A stretch of DNA of 64,000 nucleotides from Xanthomonas nasturtii (GTDB lineage Bacteria; Pseudomonadota; Gammaproteobacteria; Xanthomonadales; Xanthomonadaceae): contig NZ_LYMI01000010.1 in assembly GCF_001660815.1 (NCBI RefSeq), positions 32,153 through 96,152 on the forward strand. The letters run 5' to 3'. Of this stretch, positions 47,581 to 56,983 are shown piece by piece. The translations under genes were made by a program, and so were the position numbers. How positions within the stretch are numbered: the stretch's first letter is position 1; each line of letters begins with the position of its first letter. The notes below the pieces were generated by a model. That model saw only the letters and a program-made list of their open reading frames with translations. It was not told the DNA's origin and searched no databases.

Positions 47581-48762
47581 ATGTCATTGCCTTCTCTGTC
47601 CAGCACGCTTCCTGCACCCCTCGATTGGGCCCAGCGCCATCAGGCATTTGCGCTGCCTGCCGGGGTCACCTATCTGGATGCGGCTTCGCGCGGTCCGTTG
47701 CTGCGCGCCGTACAGACGGTGGCGCATCACGCGGTCGATGCGATGGCCGCACCGTGGCGGTTGCCATTCGATACCTGGTTGCAGCAGATCGAGCAGTTGC
47801 GCGGGCTCGCCGCCGCGTTGTTCGATGGCGATGCCGATGCGCTGGCGATGGTGCCATCGGCCGCGCATGGCCTGGCCACGGCTGCAGGCAATGTGCCCTT
47901 GCAACGCGGCGAGGCGGTGCTGGTGCTGGAAGGGCAATTCCCCTCCAATCTGCTGATCTGGCAGCGGCGCTGCGCGCAGGTGGGTGCGCATCTGCTAGCG
48001 GTACCCACACGCGCCGGCAACGGCTTGACCGATGCGGTGCTGCAGACCATTGCCGACACGCCTGCGCTGCGTATCGCGAGCCTGCCGCAGGCGTACTGGC
48101 TGGACGGGCGGGTGCTGGATCTGGACCGCATCGGCGCCGCCGTGCATGCGCGCGGGGCAGCGCTGGTGCTGGATCTGAGCCAGAGCCTGGGCGTGTTGAC
48201 GCCCGATCTACCGCGCTGGCAGCCGGATTTCGTGGTCAGCGTGGGGCATAAATGGTTGCTCGGGCCAACGGGATTGGCCTGGCTGTGGGCAGCACCGCAG
48301 TGGCGTGCGCACGGGGTGCCGATCGAGGAACACTGGGTCGGCCGCGATGCTGGCAGCAGCTGGGAATTTCCGATTGCCACCGCGCCGCACTATCGCAGCG
48401 GTGCACGCCGCTTCGATGCCGGCGGCGTGACCGATCCGTCGCGGATCGCAATGGCCACGGTGGCATTGCAGCAGATCAATGCGTGGCAGCCGGCGCGCAT
48501 TGCGGCCGCGTTGGGCGAGTTGACCACGCAATGGGACACAGCCCTGCAGGCGCGCGGCCTGGGCAACTGGTGCACGCCTGGTCACGCACCGCATCTCACC
48601 GCGCTGCAGCCACCGGCAGAGACGCTGGACGCAGTGGCGACAACCCTCAACACGCTCGGTGTGATCTGTACCCGGCGGCACGGGCGTCTGCGGATTGCGC
48701 CGCATCTAAGCGTCACCGAAGACGCGCTGTCACGGGTGATTGCGGCGCTGCCAGGCGCATGA
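47581..48762 (+). CDS. Class V aminotransferase-fold PLP enzyme, candidate EgtE
   Basis: The 393-residue protein resembles cysteine desulfurases and EgtE: PAGVTYLDAASRGPLL at the start, AMVPSAAHGLATAA, the PLP Asp in ALVLDLSQSLG, and the Schiff-base Lys in VVSVGHKWLLGPTGLAW. It starts 65 bp from egtB on the other strand. EgtE cleaves the C-S bond of hercynylcysteine sulfoxide to give ergothioneine, and location next to egtBD makes that the best guess. A kynureninase-like role cannot be excluded. Confidence 0.8.
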   Translation: MSLPSLSSTLPAPLDWAQRHQAFALPAGVTYLDAASRGPLLRAVQTVAHHAVDAMAAPWRLPFDTWLQQIEQLRGLAAALFDGDADALAMVPSAAHGLATAAGNVPLQRGEAVLVLEGQFPSNLLIWQRRCAQVGAHLLAVPTRAGNGLTDAVLQTIADTPALRIASLPQAYWLDGRVLDLDRIGAAVHARGAALVLDLSQSLGVLTPDLPRWQPDFVVSVGHKWLLGPTGLAWLWAAPQWRAHGVPIEEHWVGRDAGSSWEFPIATAPHYRSGARRFDAGGVTDPSRIAMATVALQQINAWQPARIAAALGELTTQWDTALQARGLGNWCTPGHAPHLTALQPPAETLDAVATTLNTLGVICTRRHGRLRIAPHLSVTEDALSRVIAALPGA

Positions 48763-48783
48763 AGCGGCACGCAGGTGCGTGGA

Positions 48784-48845
48784 GGAGCAGACCTGGCCGC
48801 GCCATGGCGCTATCGGGAATGCCTCATCGCGGCCAGGTCCGCTCC
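48784..48845. repeat. Diverged copy of the GTAGGAGCGGCC inverted-repeat element
   Basis: Arms GGAGCAGACCTGGCCGCG (48784-48801) and CGCGGCCAGGTCCGCTCC (48828-48845) pair with one mismatch. It lies between the EgtE candidate and the ABC transporter genes. Confidence 0.7.
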
Positions 48846-48906
48846 TTACGTATCGATGTGGTCGTGAGCCACATTGATGTAGTCGTAAACAGGGGTGCAC
48901 AGCCGC

Positions 48907-50406
48907 TCAACCGCGCTGGCTGATCCGCAAGCCACGCGGCGTTGCCCAGCGCTCCAGTCCTTCGAACACGGCCTGCACCAACAGCGCCAGCACGGCGGCG
49001 GGAATGGCGCCTTCCAGAATCAGGCCGATGTCGTCCAGGCGGATGCCGGTGAGAATCGGTTGGCCGTAGCCGCCGGCGCCGATCAGCGCGCCCAGCGTGG
49101 CGGTGCCCACGTTGATCACCGCAGCGGTCTGGATGCCGGCTACGATCGTGCGGCGGGCCAACGGCAGTTCCACACGCCACAGGCGTGTCCACGCCGGTAA
49201 TCCGATGGCGTGCGCGGTCTGGCGCAGCTCGCGCGGAATCGAGGTCAGCCCGGCGTGCGTGTTGCGCACGATCGGCAGCAAGCTATACAGAAACAACGCG
49301 GCAATTGCCGGCTTGGCGCCGATGCCGAACAGCGGAATCATGAACACGAAGACCGCCAGCGACGGCAGCGTCTGCAGCACGCCCGTCAACGACAACACCA
49401 CCTGCCCCAGACGGGGACGCCGCGCTGCCAGCACGCCCAGCGGCAGCGCAAGCAGCAACGCGAGACCCAACGAGATACCGACCAACGCCAGATGCTCGCG
49501 TGTATGCCGCAGCAAACGCGTCACCCGCGAGTCCGCCTCCGATGCCGCAGTGACGCCCAACCAGCGCGCGGCAACCGTCGCTTCGGATTGCCGCTCCAGT
49601 TTCACCTGCGCATTGAGCCGCTGCATGGTCGCTTCGTCGATGCGTCCCTGCAGCCCCTGCAGTGTGTGCAGCATCGCTGGAGAGCGCTGCGCCAGATCCT
49701 TGCGATACAGAAAAATCGCCTGATAGTCCGGGAAATAGTGGCGGTCGTCGCGCAGCACCTGCAGCTGGTAATACGGAATTTCCGCATCGGTGCTGTACAG
49801 ATCGGTGACCTCGATGGCGCCGCTCTGCAAGGCGCGGTAGGCCAGGTCGTGATCCAGCCCGGTCGCAGCTTGCGGCAATGCGTACGCGCCACGCAGCCCC
49901 GGCCAGCCATCGGCACGCTGCATGAACTCGTTGCTCAGACCGATCTTGAGCGTGGGATGCCGTGCCAGATCCGATAACGAGCCGATGCCCAGCGCCTGCG
50001 CGCGTTCGCGCCGCATACCGAACGCATAGGTGTTCTGGAAGCCCAGCGAATCGGTCATCGCCAGCCCGCGCGCGTCCAGCGCCGCGCGCAGTTCGGCCTG
50101 GCTGGCGGTGGGCAGTTGCAGCAGTTCCTGCGCCAGCGTGCCGGTGTATTCGGCATACGCATCGATCTGCCCGGTCTCCAGCGCGCGCCACACGATGCGC
50201 GTGCCACCCAGTTGCGCGCGGTGCTGCACATCCACACCGTCGCGCTTGCCGGCGGCGGTGGCGATTTCGCCCAGGATCACCGCTTCGGTGAAGTTCTTCG
50301 AGCCAATGGTGAACTGCGCGGCCTGCGCGGCCTGCGCGGCGTGCGCGGCGTGCGCGCCAAGGCTGCAGATCAGCAAGACTGCGGCGATCAGCGCACGCGC
50401 CATCAT
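48907..50406 (-). CDS. Osmoprotectant-type ABC transporter, fused binding protein and permease
   Basis: The 499-residue protein joins an OpuAC-type substrate-binding domain (about residues 28-285: FTIGSKNFTEAVILGEIATA, GGTRIVWRALETGQIDAYAEYTG, TDLYSTDAEIPYY) to a permease domain (about 305-490) with a ProW-like EAA loop (AHAIGLPAWTRLWRVELPLARRTI). Substrates of this group include glycine betaine, choline or carnitine. The signal peptide contains a DNA-level repeat giving AHAAHAAQAAQAAQ. Its start overlaps the ATPase stop (ATGA). Confidence 0.9.
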   Translation of the reverse strand: MMARALIAAVLLICSLGAHAAHAAQAAQAAQFTIGSKNFTEAVILGEIATAAGKRDGVDVQHRAQLGGTRIVWRALETGQIDAYAEYTGTLAQELLQLPTASQAELRAALDARGLAMTDSLGFQNTYAFGMRRERAQALGIGSLSDLARHPTLKIGLSNEFMQRADGWPGLRGAYALPQAATGLDHDLAYRALQSGAIEVTDLYSTDAEIPYYQLQVLRDDRHYFPDYQAIFLYRKDLAQRSPAMLHTLQGLQGRIDEATMQRLNAQVKLERQSEATVAARWLGVTAASEADSRVTRLLRHTREHLALVGISLGLALLLALPLGVLAARRPRLGQVVLSLTGVLQTLPSLAVFVFMIPLFGIGAKPAIAALFLYSLLPIVRNTHAGLTSIPRELRQTAHAIGLPAWTRLWRVELPLARRTIVAGIQTAAVINVGTATLGALIGAGGYGQPILTGIRLDDIGLILEGAIPAAVLALLVQAVFEGLERWATPRGLRISQRG

Positions 50407-51140
50407 GCGGCATCACCGATGCTGCGCTGCGCGGTGAGAAAGCGCTGGACGAATGCGTCGGCTGGCTGCTCCAGCAGGTCGCGCGCAGTGCCTTGCTGCA
50501 CAACACGGCCGGCGCGCATCAGCACCAAGGTGTCTGCCAGATACGCGGCTTCGGCAACGTCGTGGGTGACCAGCACCACGTTCTTGCCAAGCTGGGTGAA
50601 CAGTTCGCGCATCTGCGCCTGCAGGTCGTAGCGCACGATGGGGTCGAGCGCGCCCAGCGGCTCGTCCAGCAACAAGGCCGGCGGGTCCAGCATCAAGGCG
50701 CGAATCAGCCCCACGCGCTGACGTTGCCCACCGGAGAGTTCGGCCGGGTAGCGTGCCAGCAAGTCGGCCGGCAATTGGCACAACGCGCACAGCGTCTCCA
50801 AACGCGCGGCGATGCGCTCACGCGTCCAGCCCACTGCCTGTGCCAGCAAGGTCACGTTGCTGCGTGCGTCCAGATGCGGAAACAACCCGCCCTCCTGGAT
50901 CACGTAGCCGATGCGTTGGCGCTGCGCCTGCAGGGTGGCGCGCCGCAACGGCGTACCGTCGAAGGCGACCGTGCCGCTGTCGGGCCACTCCAGCCCGACC
51001 AGCATGCGCAGCACCGTGGATTTGCCGGCGCCGCTGGGGCCGATCAACGCGGTGGTGATGCCGCCGGCGAAATCCAGCGAGACCGCGTCGAGCGCAATGG
51101 CCTGACCGTAGCGGCGGCTGACCTGATCGAGAGTGAACAT
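50403..51140 (-). CDS. ABC transporter ATP-binding protein (ProV/OpuCA-like)
   Basis: The 245-residue ATPase has Walker A GPSGAGKST, Q-loop YVIQEGGLFPHL, signature LSGGQRQRVGL, Walker B ALLLDEPLGALD and the H-loop VTHDVAEA. It energises the fused binding-protein permease encoded downstream, with which it overlaps by four bases. It lacks the CBS domains seen in many OpuCA/ProV proteins, so osmotic gating through CBS is not expected. Confidence 0.92.
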   Translation of the reverse strand: MFTLDQVSRRYGQAIALDAVSLDFAGGITTALIGPSGAGKSTVLRMLVGLEWPDSGTVAFDGTPLRRATLQAQRQRIGYVIQEGGLFPHLDARSNVTLLAQAVGWTRERIAARLETLCALCQLPADLLARYPAELSGGQRQRVGLIRALMLDPPALLLDEPLGALDPIVRYDLQAQMRELFTQLGKNVVLVTHDVAEAAYLADTLVLMRAGRVVQQGTARDLLEQPADAFVQRFLTAQRSIGDAA

Positions 51141-51188
51141 GCGGCCGAGCTTGCCGAACGCAACGTCAGACGCGCGCGAAGGCAGGCA

Positions 51189-51584
51189 TCAGCGTGGCGG
51201 CGCCAGCAATTCGCGCGCGCTCAGCGTGCCGTCGCCATTGGCATCCTGCCGCGCGAAGCGCTCGATCAAGGTGGCACGATGCGCCGCGCGGGTGATCGGC
51301 TTGCCGCGGCGGCCGGGCAGTTCGTCGCTTTGCAACACGCCATCGTGATCGGTATCGCGCTGATCGAAGGCATAGCTCATCCAGGCCAGATACTCGTCGC
51401 GGCTCACGCGCCCGTCGCCATCGGTGTCCATGCGCTGCAGATATTGCTGGCTGTCCTGCACCTGGGCCTGCACAGCGGCTGCAGGCAGGCTGGCAAACCA
51501 TGCGACCAGCGCGCCACGCACAATCACACCACTGGCTGCGCGTGCACGCGGCCCAGCGCGCTTACTGCCGGCATCACGCACCAC
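51189..51584 (-). CDS. Exported EF-hand protein
   Basis: The 131-residue protein has an N-terminal hydrophobic signal (GALVAWFASLPAAAVQA) and three EF-hand-type loops: DTDGDGRVSRDE, DTDHDGVLQSDE and DANGDGTLSARE, each with the Asp/Asn positions and final Glu for calcium. It is probably periplasmic. The GTG at 51584 overlaps the end of the desaturase gene by eleven bases, which suggests co-transcription; a start further inside is possible. Confidence 0.85.
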   Translation of the reverse strand: MVRDAGSKRAGPRARAASGVIVRGALVAWFASLPAAAVQAQVQDSQQYLQRMDTDGDGRVSRDEYLAWMSYAFDQRDTDHDGVLQSDELPGRRGKPITRAAHRATLIERFARQDANGDGTLSARELLAPPR

Positions 51585-52779
51585 TCAGCGCATACCCTTT
51601 CAGCCGCACTGCGTAGGCCTGCAAGGCAGCGTTACCGCTGGCTTCGGCCTCGTGACACCACTGCTGCAATTGCCTGAGCCGTTCGGAGGCGTCATGGCTG
51701 CGCGCTTCCAGCACGGCCGTCAGCCGCGCACGGTACTCGACCAGCGTACGCATGCGCGGGCGTTGCGCCACCCACGCCTGCAATTGCGCACGCGCGTCCG
51801 GCTTGAGCCAGCGGCCGTCATCGACCAGACCCTTGCGCAGGCGGCGCGGCAGCAGTTCGCGCAGCTTGGCGCCGGTGGCAGCGGCCTCTTCGCGCAACGC
51901 CGGCTTGAGCACATTGCGCTGGTAATCGGTCATCGCCTGGAAGCGGTGCGACAACAGCGCCTTGAGCGTATCGGCATCGGGCACGGCGATATTGGGGCGG
52001 ATGTCCAGCGATGGCGCCACCCGCAATACCTTGGCAAGGCCCAGCGCCTGCAGGCCGCGAATCGCGACCCAACCGATATCCAGCTCCCAGCGCCGCATCG
52101 AAAACCGCGCCGAACTCGGAAACGCGTGATGGTTGTTGTGCAGTTCTTCGCCACCGATCCACAACGCCCACGGGGTGAGGTTGGTGGAAGTGTCGGCCGA
52201 TTCGAAATTGCGGTAGCCCCACCAGTGGCCCAGGCCATTGACCACGCCGGCGGCCCAGAACGGGATCCACGCCATCTGGATCGCCCACAGTGCGATGCCG
52301 GGCAAGCCGAACAGCACCGCGTTGATCACCAGCAAGGCGACCGGGCCGGCGTTGGCATGCGGGGTGTACAGATGCCGTTCGATCCAGTCGGTCGGTGCGC
52401 CCTTGCCGTACTGCTCGATATCGGCGCGCTGTGTGCGTGCTTCGCGGTACAGCTCCACGCCGCGCCAGAATACCTGCGAGATGCCCTTGGTCTGCGGGCT
52501 GTGCGGGTCTTCCTCGGTCTCGACCTTGGCGTGATGCTTGCGATGGATCGCCACCCATTCGCGGGTGATCATCGAGGTGGTCAACCAGGTCCAGAAGCGG
52601 AAGAAATGCGCGATGACCGGATGGAAATCCACACCGCGATGCGCCTGGCTGCGATGCAGGTACAAGGTCACCGCGAAGATGGTGAGCTGGGTAAACACCA
52701 GCAGCACCGCCAGCATGCCCCACACGCCCAGCCCCGCGACACCGGAGGTCAGAAAGTCGATGATCGGGTCGGACAACAT
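51574..52779 (-). CDS. Membrane fatty acid desaturase (acyl-CoA delta-9 type)
   Basis: The 401-residue di-iron desaturase has three His boxes: HRSQAH, HRKHH and HNNHH, with hydrophobic helices between them. It inserts a double bond into acyl chains for membrane fluidity. A helical C-terminal extension of about 130 residues (from about 270, with RRLRKGLVDDGRWLKPDARAQL) is longer than in typical delta-9 enzymes. ATG 52779 is chosen because GGAG lies six bases upstream; the ATG six bases earlier touches that site. Confidence 0.88.
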   Translation of the reverse strand: MLSDPIIDFLTSGVAGLGVWGMLAVLLVFTQLTIFAVTLYLHRSQAHRGVDFHPVIAHFFRFWTWLTTSMITREWVAIHRKHHAKVETEEDPHSPQTKGISQVFWRGVELYREARTQRADIEQYGKGAPTDWIERHLYTPHANAGPVALLVINAVLFGLPGIALWAIQMAWIPFWAAGVVNGLGHWWGYRNFESADTSTNLTPWALWIGGEELHNNHHAFPSSARFSMRRWELDIGWVAIRGLQALGLAKVLRVAPSLDIRPNIAVPDADTLKALLSHRFQAMTDYQRNVLKPALREEAAATGAKLRELLPRRLRKGLVDDGRWLKPDARAQLQAWVAQRPRMRTLVEYRARLTAVLEARSHDASERLRQLQQWCHEAEASGNAALQAYAVRLKGYALSGA

Positions 52780-52927
52780 CGGCATCTCCACAGCAGCGCT
52801 TTCGGCTTGATGCAGACATGATGGGGGCGATCGCGGCAAACTTCACCCTTCGGATGCGTAGGGTTGCATCTACATTTCTAAAGCGGTTCAGACCCTCGTC
52901 CCCCCCACTGCGCCTGATCTCACCCGT

Positions 52928-53773
52928 ATGACTGTTGCCACCGATATTGCTGCCGATTGCGCCTCTTTTGCGAACGCGTCCCCGCTGATCGAACTCGACC
53001 AGGCCAGCGTGATGCGCGGCCAGGTCCGGGTGCTGCATGCGTTGCGTCTGCGCATTGCGCTGGGGCAGCACACCGCCCTGCTGGGTCCCAATGGCTGCGG
53101 CAAATCCTCCTTCATCAAATTGATCACGCGCGAGCTGTATCCGCTGGCGCGCGCCGATGGCCTGCCGGCCGTGAAAGTGCTGGGACAAACGCGCTGGCAG
53201 GTGGATCGCCTGCGCTCGCAATTGGGCATCGTCACCGGCGATCTGAGCGTCAACCTGGCCGACATGCCGGGGCTGGATGTGGAAAGCGCGGTGCTGTCGG
53301 GGTTCTTCGCCAGTTACGTGGTGCCGCCGCATCGCGAGATCGACGACGACATGCGTGCACGTGCACGCGAAGCGCTTGCCCTGGCACAGGCATTGCCGCT
53401 GCTGGACCGGCAATTTGCCGAGTTGTCGGCCGGCGAAACGCGCCGCGTGCTGATTGCGCGTGCGCTGGTCAACCGCCCGCAGGCGCTGCTGCTGGACGAG
53501 CCGTCCACCGGTCTGGACCTGGTGGCGCGCCAGCACCTGCTCGACACGATGCGGCACCTCGCCCGGCAAGGCATCACGCTGGTGCTGGTGACCCATCACA
53601 TCGAAGAAATCGTGCCGGAGATCGCACGGGTGGTGCTGTTGCGCGCCGGCAAGGTGGTGGCCGACGGCACGCGCGATACGCTGCTCACCGATGCCAGCCT
53701 CTCGGCGGTGTTCGATGGCCCGGTGCGGGTACAGCGCGATGGCGGGCGTTATTGGGCAACGGTGGGCGACTGA
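52928..53773 (+). CDS. Stand-alone ABC ATPase
   Basis: The 281-residue protein has Walker A GPNGCGKSS, signature LSAGETRRVLIAR, Walker B ALLLDEPSTGLD and H-loop VTHHIEE. No permease or binding protein is adjacent. It resembles YlmA/ModF-like single ATPases with unknown partners. Promoter and start lie in the space divergent from the desaturase gene; ATG 52928 fits (MTVATDIAADC). Confidence 0.87.
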   Translation: MTVATDIAADCASFANASPLIELDQASVMRGQVRVLHALRLRIALGQHTALLGPNGCGKSSFIKLITRELYPLARADGLPAVKVLGQTRWQVDRLRSQLGIVTGDLSVNLADMPGLDVESAVLSGFFASYVVPPHREIDDDMRARAREALALAQALPLLDRQFAELSAGETRRVLIARALVNRPQALLLDEPSTGLDLVARQHLLDTMRHLARQGITLVLVTHHIEEIVPEIARVVLLRAGKVVADGTRDTLLTDASLSAVFDGPVRVQRDGGRYWATVGD

Positions 53774-53971
53774 GGGCTACGCCCGCCCGCAGCTCGCGCA
53801 GCTGCGTCCTTGCACGCGCTGCCCGACGACGCTCGGCATCGCGACGGCCAAGCGCTCCGGGCGGGCCGCAACCGCGTTGCAACCGCGCTCTCCAGACGTG
53901 ACCTTGGACACGGGACAGCCCCGCTGCGGTTGCGCTTAGACTCGCCGTACCTACAGACCGGAGTCGTCGCG

Positions 53972-54982
53972 ATGGCCCAGTGGTATTTCCATGTTCCCGG
54001 ACAGGCCGACCGCATCGGTCCGCTCGACGACGCCAGTGCCCGCGCGCAGGCGCAGCGCCAACCCGACGCGCTGGCCTGGCGCGAGGGGCTCGATGGCTGG
54101 ACCCCGGCCCGTCAGCTGGCCGAGCTGCACGGCGCCAGCAGCGCGCCGCCACCGTTGACCGGCGCGGCCGGGCGCGCCGATGAGATCGACTACCGCATCG
54201 TCGGCAACGACATGCAGTTCGTCGAAGTGGAACTGGACCCCGGCGAAAGCGCCATCGCCGAGGCCGGTGCGCTGATGTACAAGGATTCGGCGGTGCAGAT
54301 GGATACCGTGTTCGGCGACGGCTCGCATGCCGGCCAGAGCGGCGGCGGCGGGCTGATGGGCAAGCTGCTGTCGGCCGGCAAACGCGTGGTCACCGGCGAG
54401 AGCATGTTCACCACCGTGTTCACGCATGCCGGCAGCGGCAAGGCCAAGGTGGCGTTCGCCGCGCCCTACCCCGGCACGGTGCTGGCGCTGCGGCTGTCCG
54501 AGCACGGCGGCCAGCTGATCTGCCAGAAAGACAGCTTTCTGGCCGGGGCACGTGGCGTGTCGTTGGGCATCGCCTTCCAGCGCAAGATCCTCACCGGCCT
54601 GTTCGGCGGCGAGGGTTTCATCATGCAGAAACTCGAAGGCGACGGCTGGGTGTTCGTGCATGCCGGGGGCACGGTTGTCGAACGTGAGCTTGGCCCCGGC
54701 GAGCGCATCGACGTGGACACCGGCTGCGTGGTCGCTTATCACGCTGGCGTGGACATGGACGTGCGCCGCGTGGCCGGGTTGAAGAGCATGTTCTTCGGCG
54801 GCGAAGGGGTGTTCCTGGCCACCCTCACCGGCCCGGGCAAGGTCTGGCTGCAATCGCTGCCGTTCTCACGCATGGCCGGCCGCATGCTGCAGGCCGCCCC
54901 GCAAGCCGGCGGCCAACAACGCGGCGAAGGCTCGGTGCTGGGCGGATTGGGCCGGCTGCTGGATGGGGATAACCGGTTTTGA
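53972..54982 (+). CDS. GYF_2-TIGR00266 (AIM24-like) family protein
   Basis: The 336-residue protein starts with a GYF_2-like domain (MAQWYFHVPGQADRIGPLDD, then ALAWREGLDGWTPARQLAEL) and continues with the TIGR00266/AIM24 beta domain: FVEVELDPGESAIAEAGALMYKD, FTTVFTHAGSGKAKVAFAAPYPG, GGEGFIMQKLEGDGWVFVHAGG and a TGCVVAYHAGVD segment. The function is unknown; relatives are membrane or stress associated. ATG 53972 has GGAG upstream; the frame before it is not coding. Confidence 0.87.
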   Translation: MAQWYFHVPGQADRIGPLDDASARAQAQRQPDALAWREGLDGWTPARQLAELHGASSAPPPLTGAAGRADEIDYRIVGNDMQFVEVELDPGESAIAEAGALMYKDSAVQMDTVFGDGSHAGQSGGGGLMGKLLSAGKRVVTGESMFTTVFTHAGSGKAKVAFAAPYPGTVLALRLSEHGGQLICQKDSFLAGARGVSLGIAFQRKILTGLFGGEGFIMQKLEGDGWVFVHAGGTVVERELGPGERIDVDTGCVVAYHAGVDMDVRRVAGLKSMFFGGEGVFLATLTGPGKVWLQSLPFSRMAGRMLQAAPQAGGQQRGEGSVLGGLGRLLDGDNRF

Positions 54983-55126
54983 GTGGGTGATGCGGCGGGT
55001 TGGCGTGGTGGTGATTTAGAGAGTGAGGGTGCGGGGCGAAGCAGTCGTCGTGTCACTTCTGAAGGCACTTGGCGACGCGTTTGTCATTCCAGGCCCTGGC
55101 AGGTGCCTAAGGCGTACCCTCATCCG

Positions 55127-55510
55127 GCGCTACGCGCCCCCTTCTCCCCCATGAGGGGAACAATGTCCCGGCGGCAGAAGGGAATCGAAGCCCCTCTCCT
55201 GCGGGAGAGGGGTTGGGGTGAGGGTACGGGGCGAAGCCACATTCTGTAGGTGGGGAGTGCGAGGCTTCTCCCGTCCCCTCGTCTGGCGCTACGCGCCACC
55301 TTCTCCCCCATGAGGGGGACAATGTCCCGGCGGCAGAAGGGAATCAAAGCCCCTCTCCTGCGGGAGAGGGGTTGGGGTGAGGGTACGGGGCGAAGCCACA
55401 TTCTGTAGGTGGGGAGTGCGAGGCTTCTCCCGTCCCCTCGTCTGGCGCTACGCGCCACCGTCTCCCCCCATGAAGGGGGACAATGTCCCGGTGGGAGAAG
55501 GGAATGCAAG
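55127..55510. repeat. Tandem array of a 159-bp hairpin-rich unit
   Basis: The unit starting ggcgctacgcgcc recurs at 55127, 55285 and 55444, spacing 158-159 bp, giving two full copies and a partial third. Each contains CCCCTCTCC-tgc-GGGAGAGGGG and a GTCCCG/GGGAC hairpin. The ends resemble the single copy at 18249-18390. Much of the 635-bp gap between the TIGR00266 gene and the patatin gene is this array. Confidence 0.9.
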
Positions 55511-55617
55511 GCCTGCAGATGATGCCGTTTTGAACGAGCTCCACCCACGCCAATCACCGCAGCAGCAGTGGCAGCGCGCGTGTATTCTCCCTCGCCTTTC
55601 CCATCGACGTTTTCGCC

Positions 55618-56655
55618 ATGACCGCGCCCCGCTGCTCCCGCTCGCTTGCCCTGTTGTCCATGCTCGGTCTGCTTGGCGCCTGCGGGGGCGAGCCGCGACC
55701 GGCGACGCCGGCGCCGGTCGTGCAGGCGCCTTCGGCCGCGGCTCCCAAGCCGGTCAAGATCGGTGTCGCGCTCGGTGGCGGTGCGGCCAAGGGCTTTGCG
55801 CATATCGGGGTGATCAAGATGCTCGAAGCCAACGGGTTTGCGCCGGTGGTGGTGTCCGGCACCAGTGCCGGCAGCGTGGTGGGCGCGCTGTATGCCAGCG
55901 GCATGGATGCGTTCGAAATGCAGGAAAAGGCCGTTGCGCTCGACCAGACCAGCATCCGCGATGTGCGGCTGTTTTCCGGCGGGCTGGTGCAGGGCCAGAA
56001 GCTGCAGGACTATGTCAACGAGCAGCTCGGCGGCAAGCCGATCGACAAGTTGCGCAAGCCGTTCGCGGCAGTCGCCACCCGTCTTGAAGATGGCGAACGC
56101 ACCGTATTCGTACGCGGCAACGCCGGCCAGGCGGTGCGTGCGTCCAGCAGCATTCCGGGCGTGTTCGAACCGGTGACCATCGGCAAGTACCACTTCGTCG
56201 ATGGCGGCGTGGTCAGCCCGGTGCCGGTGGATGCGGCGCGCCAGCTGGGTGCCGAATTCGTGGTGGCGGTGGATATTTCCAGCAAGGCCAGCGGCAAGAA
56301 TCCGGGCGACCTGTTGGGCACGGTGAACCAGTCGATTTCGATCATGGGCCAGCGCCTGGGCGAAGCCGAACTCAAACGCGCCGACGTCGTCATTCGCCCC
56401 AAGGTCAACGAGATCGGCTCGGCCGATTTCAATCAACGCGGTGCGGCGATTCTGGAAGGCGAGCGCGCCGCAATGGCGGTGATGCCGCAGATCCGCGCCA
56501 GGATCGCGCAGCTGCAGGCCGCGCGCAGCAGCGCCACGCGCAACGCGGCCGATCAGGCTGCAGCGGCAAAGCAACAGGCGTATCAGCGCTGCCTGGAACA
56601 GCGTTCGCGCTGGCAGAAATTGCGCGGCAAGGACGAGGAATGCGTGGCCCCGTGA
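55618..56655 (+). CDS. Patatin-like phospholipase lipoprotein
   Basis: The 345-residue protein has a lipoprotein signal (LLGACGGE, Cys about 22), a Pro/Ala linker and a patatin domain with oxyanion loop GGGAAKGFAH, nucleophile GTSAGS, and catalytic Asp in VDGGVVSPVPVD. Patatin-type enzymes hydrolyse phospholipid or lysophospholipid acyl chains. A helical, positively charged tail (ARIAQLQAARSSATRNAA) ends the protein. ATG 55618 gives the lipoprotein signal. It is monocistronic, following the repeat array. Confidence 0.9.
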   Translation: MTAPRCSRSLALLSMLGLLGACGGEPRPATPAPVVQAPSAAAPKPVKIGVALGGGAAKGFAHIGVIKMLEANGFAPVVVSGTSAGSVVGALYASGMDAFEMQEKAVALDQTSIRDVRLFSGGLVQGQKLQDYVNEQLGGKPIDKLRKPFAAVATRLEDGERTVFVRGNAGQAVRASSSIPGVFEPVTIGKYHFVDGGVVSPVPVDAARQLGAEFVVAVDISSKASGKNPGDLLGTVNQSISIMGQRLGEAELKRADVVIRPKVNEIGSADFNQRGAAILEGERAAMAVMPQIRARIAQLQAARSSATRNAADQAAAAKQQAYQRCLEQRSRWQKLRGKDEECVAP

Positions 56656-56796
56656 TGCGAGTGCCGTGCGTTGCACTCTGGCGGTGTGACAGGCGTGTTG
56701 CGCAGGTGGTTGGACGCGGGAATTGTAGCGCCGGGAGGTTAGGCGTTCGCGTTGGGGGTTGCTGCGTTTGACGTCGTGGCGTGTGTCGGGACGGCG

Positions 56797-56921
56797 TCGC
56801 GGCCAAGGCCGCTCCTACAACGGCGTTGTTTCGCTCGGCATCATGCGCATGCCATCAAGCGCCGACAAAAACCAGCGGCGCTTTGCAGAGGCCATTGCCG
56901 TAGGAGCGGCCTTGGCCGCGA
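56797..56921. repeat. Widely spaced pair of GTAGGAGCGGCC arms
   Basis: A perfect 22-bp inverted pair: 56797-56818 and 56900-56921 (the latter begins gtaggagcggccttggcc), enclosing 81 bp. The right arm is identical to 27893-27914. Confidence 0.85.
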
Positions 56922-56983
56922 TGCCGCGCCGATAACAACGCCACCGTCCTGGCACCGTTATCGGAACGTGAGTCGCCGCGACA

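Noticed and set aside
55127..55510. CRISPR or IS element
   Set aside because: Units are contiguous, have no spacers, and encode no transposase.
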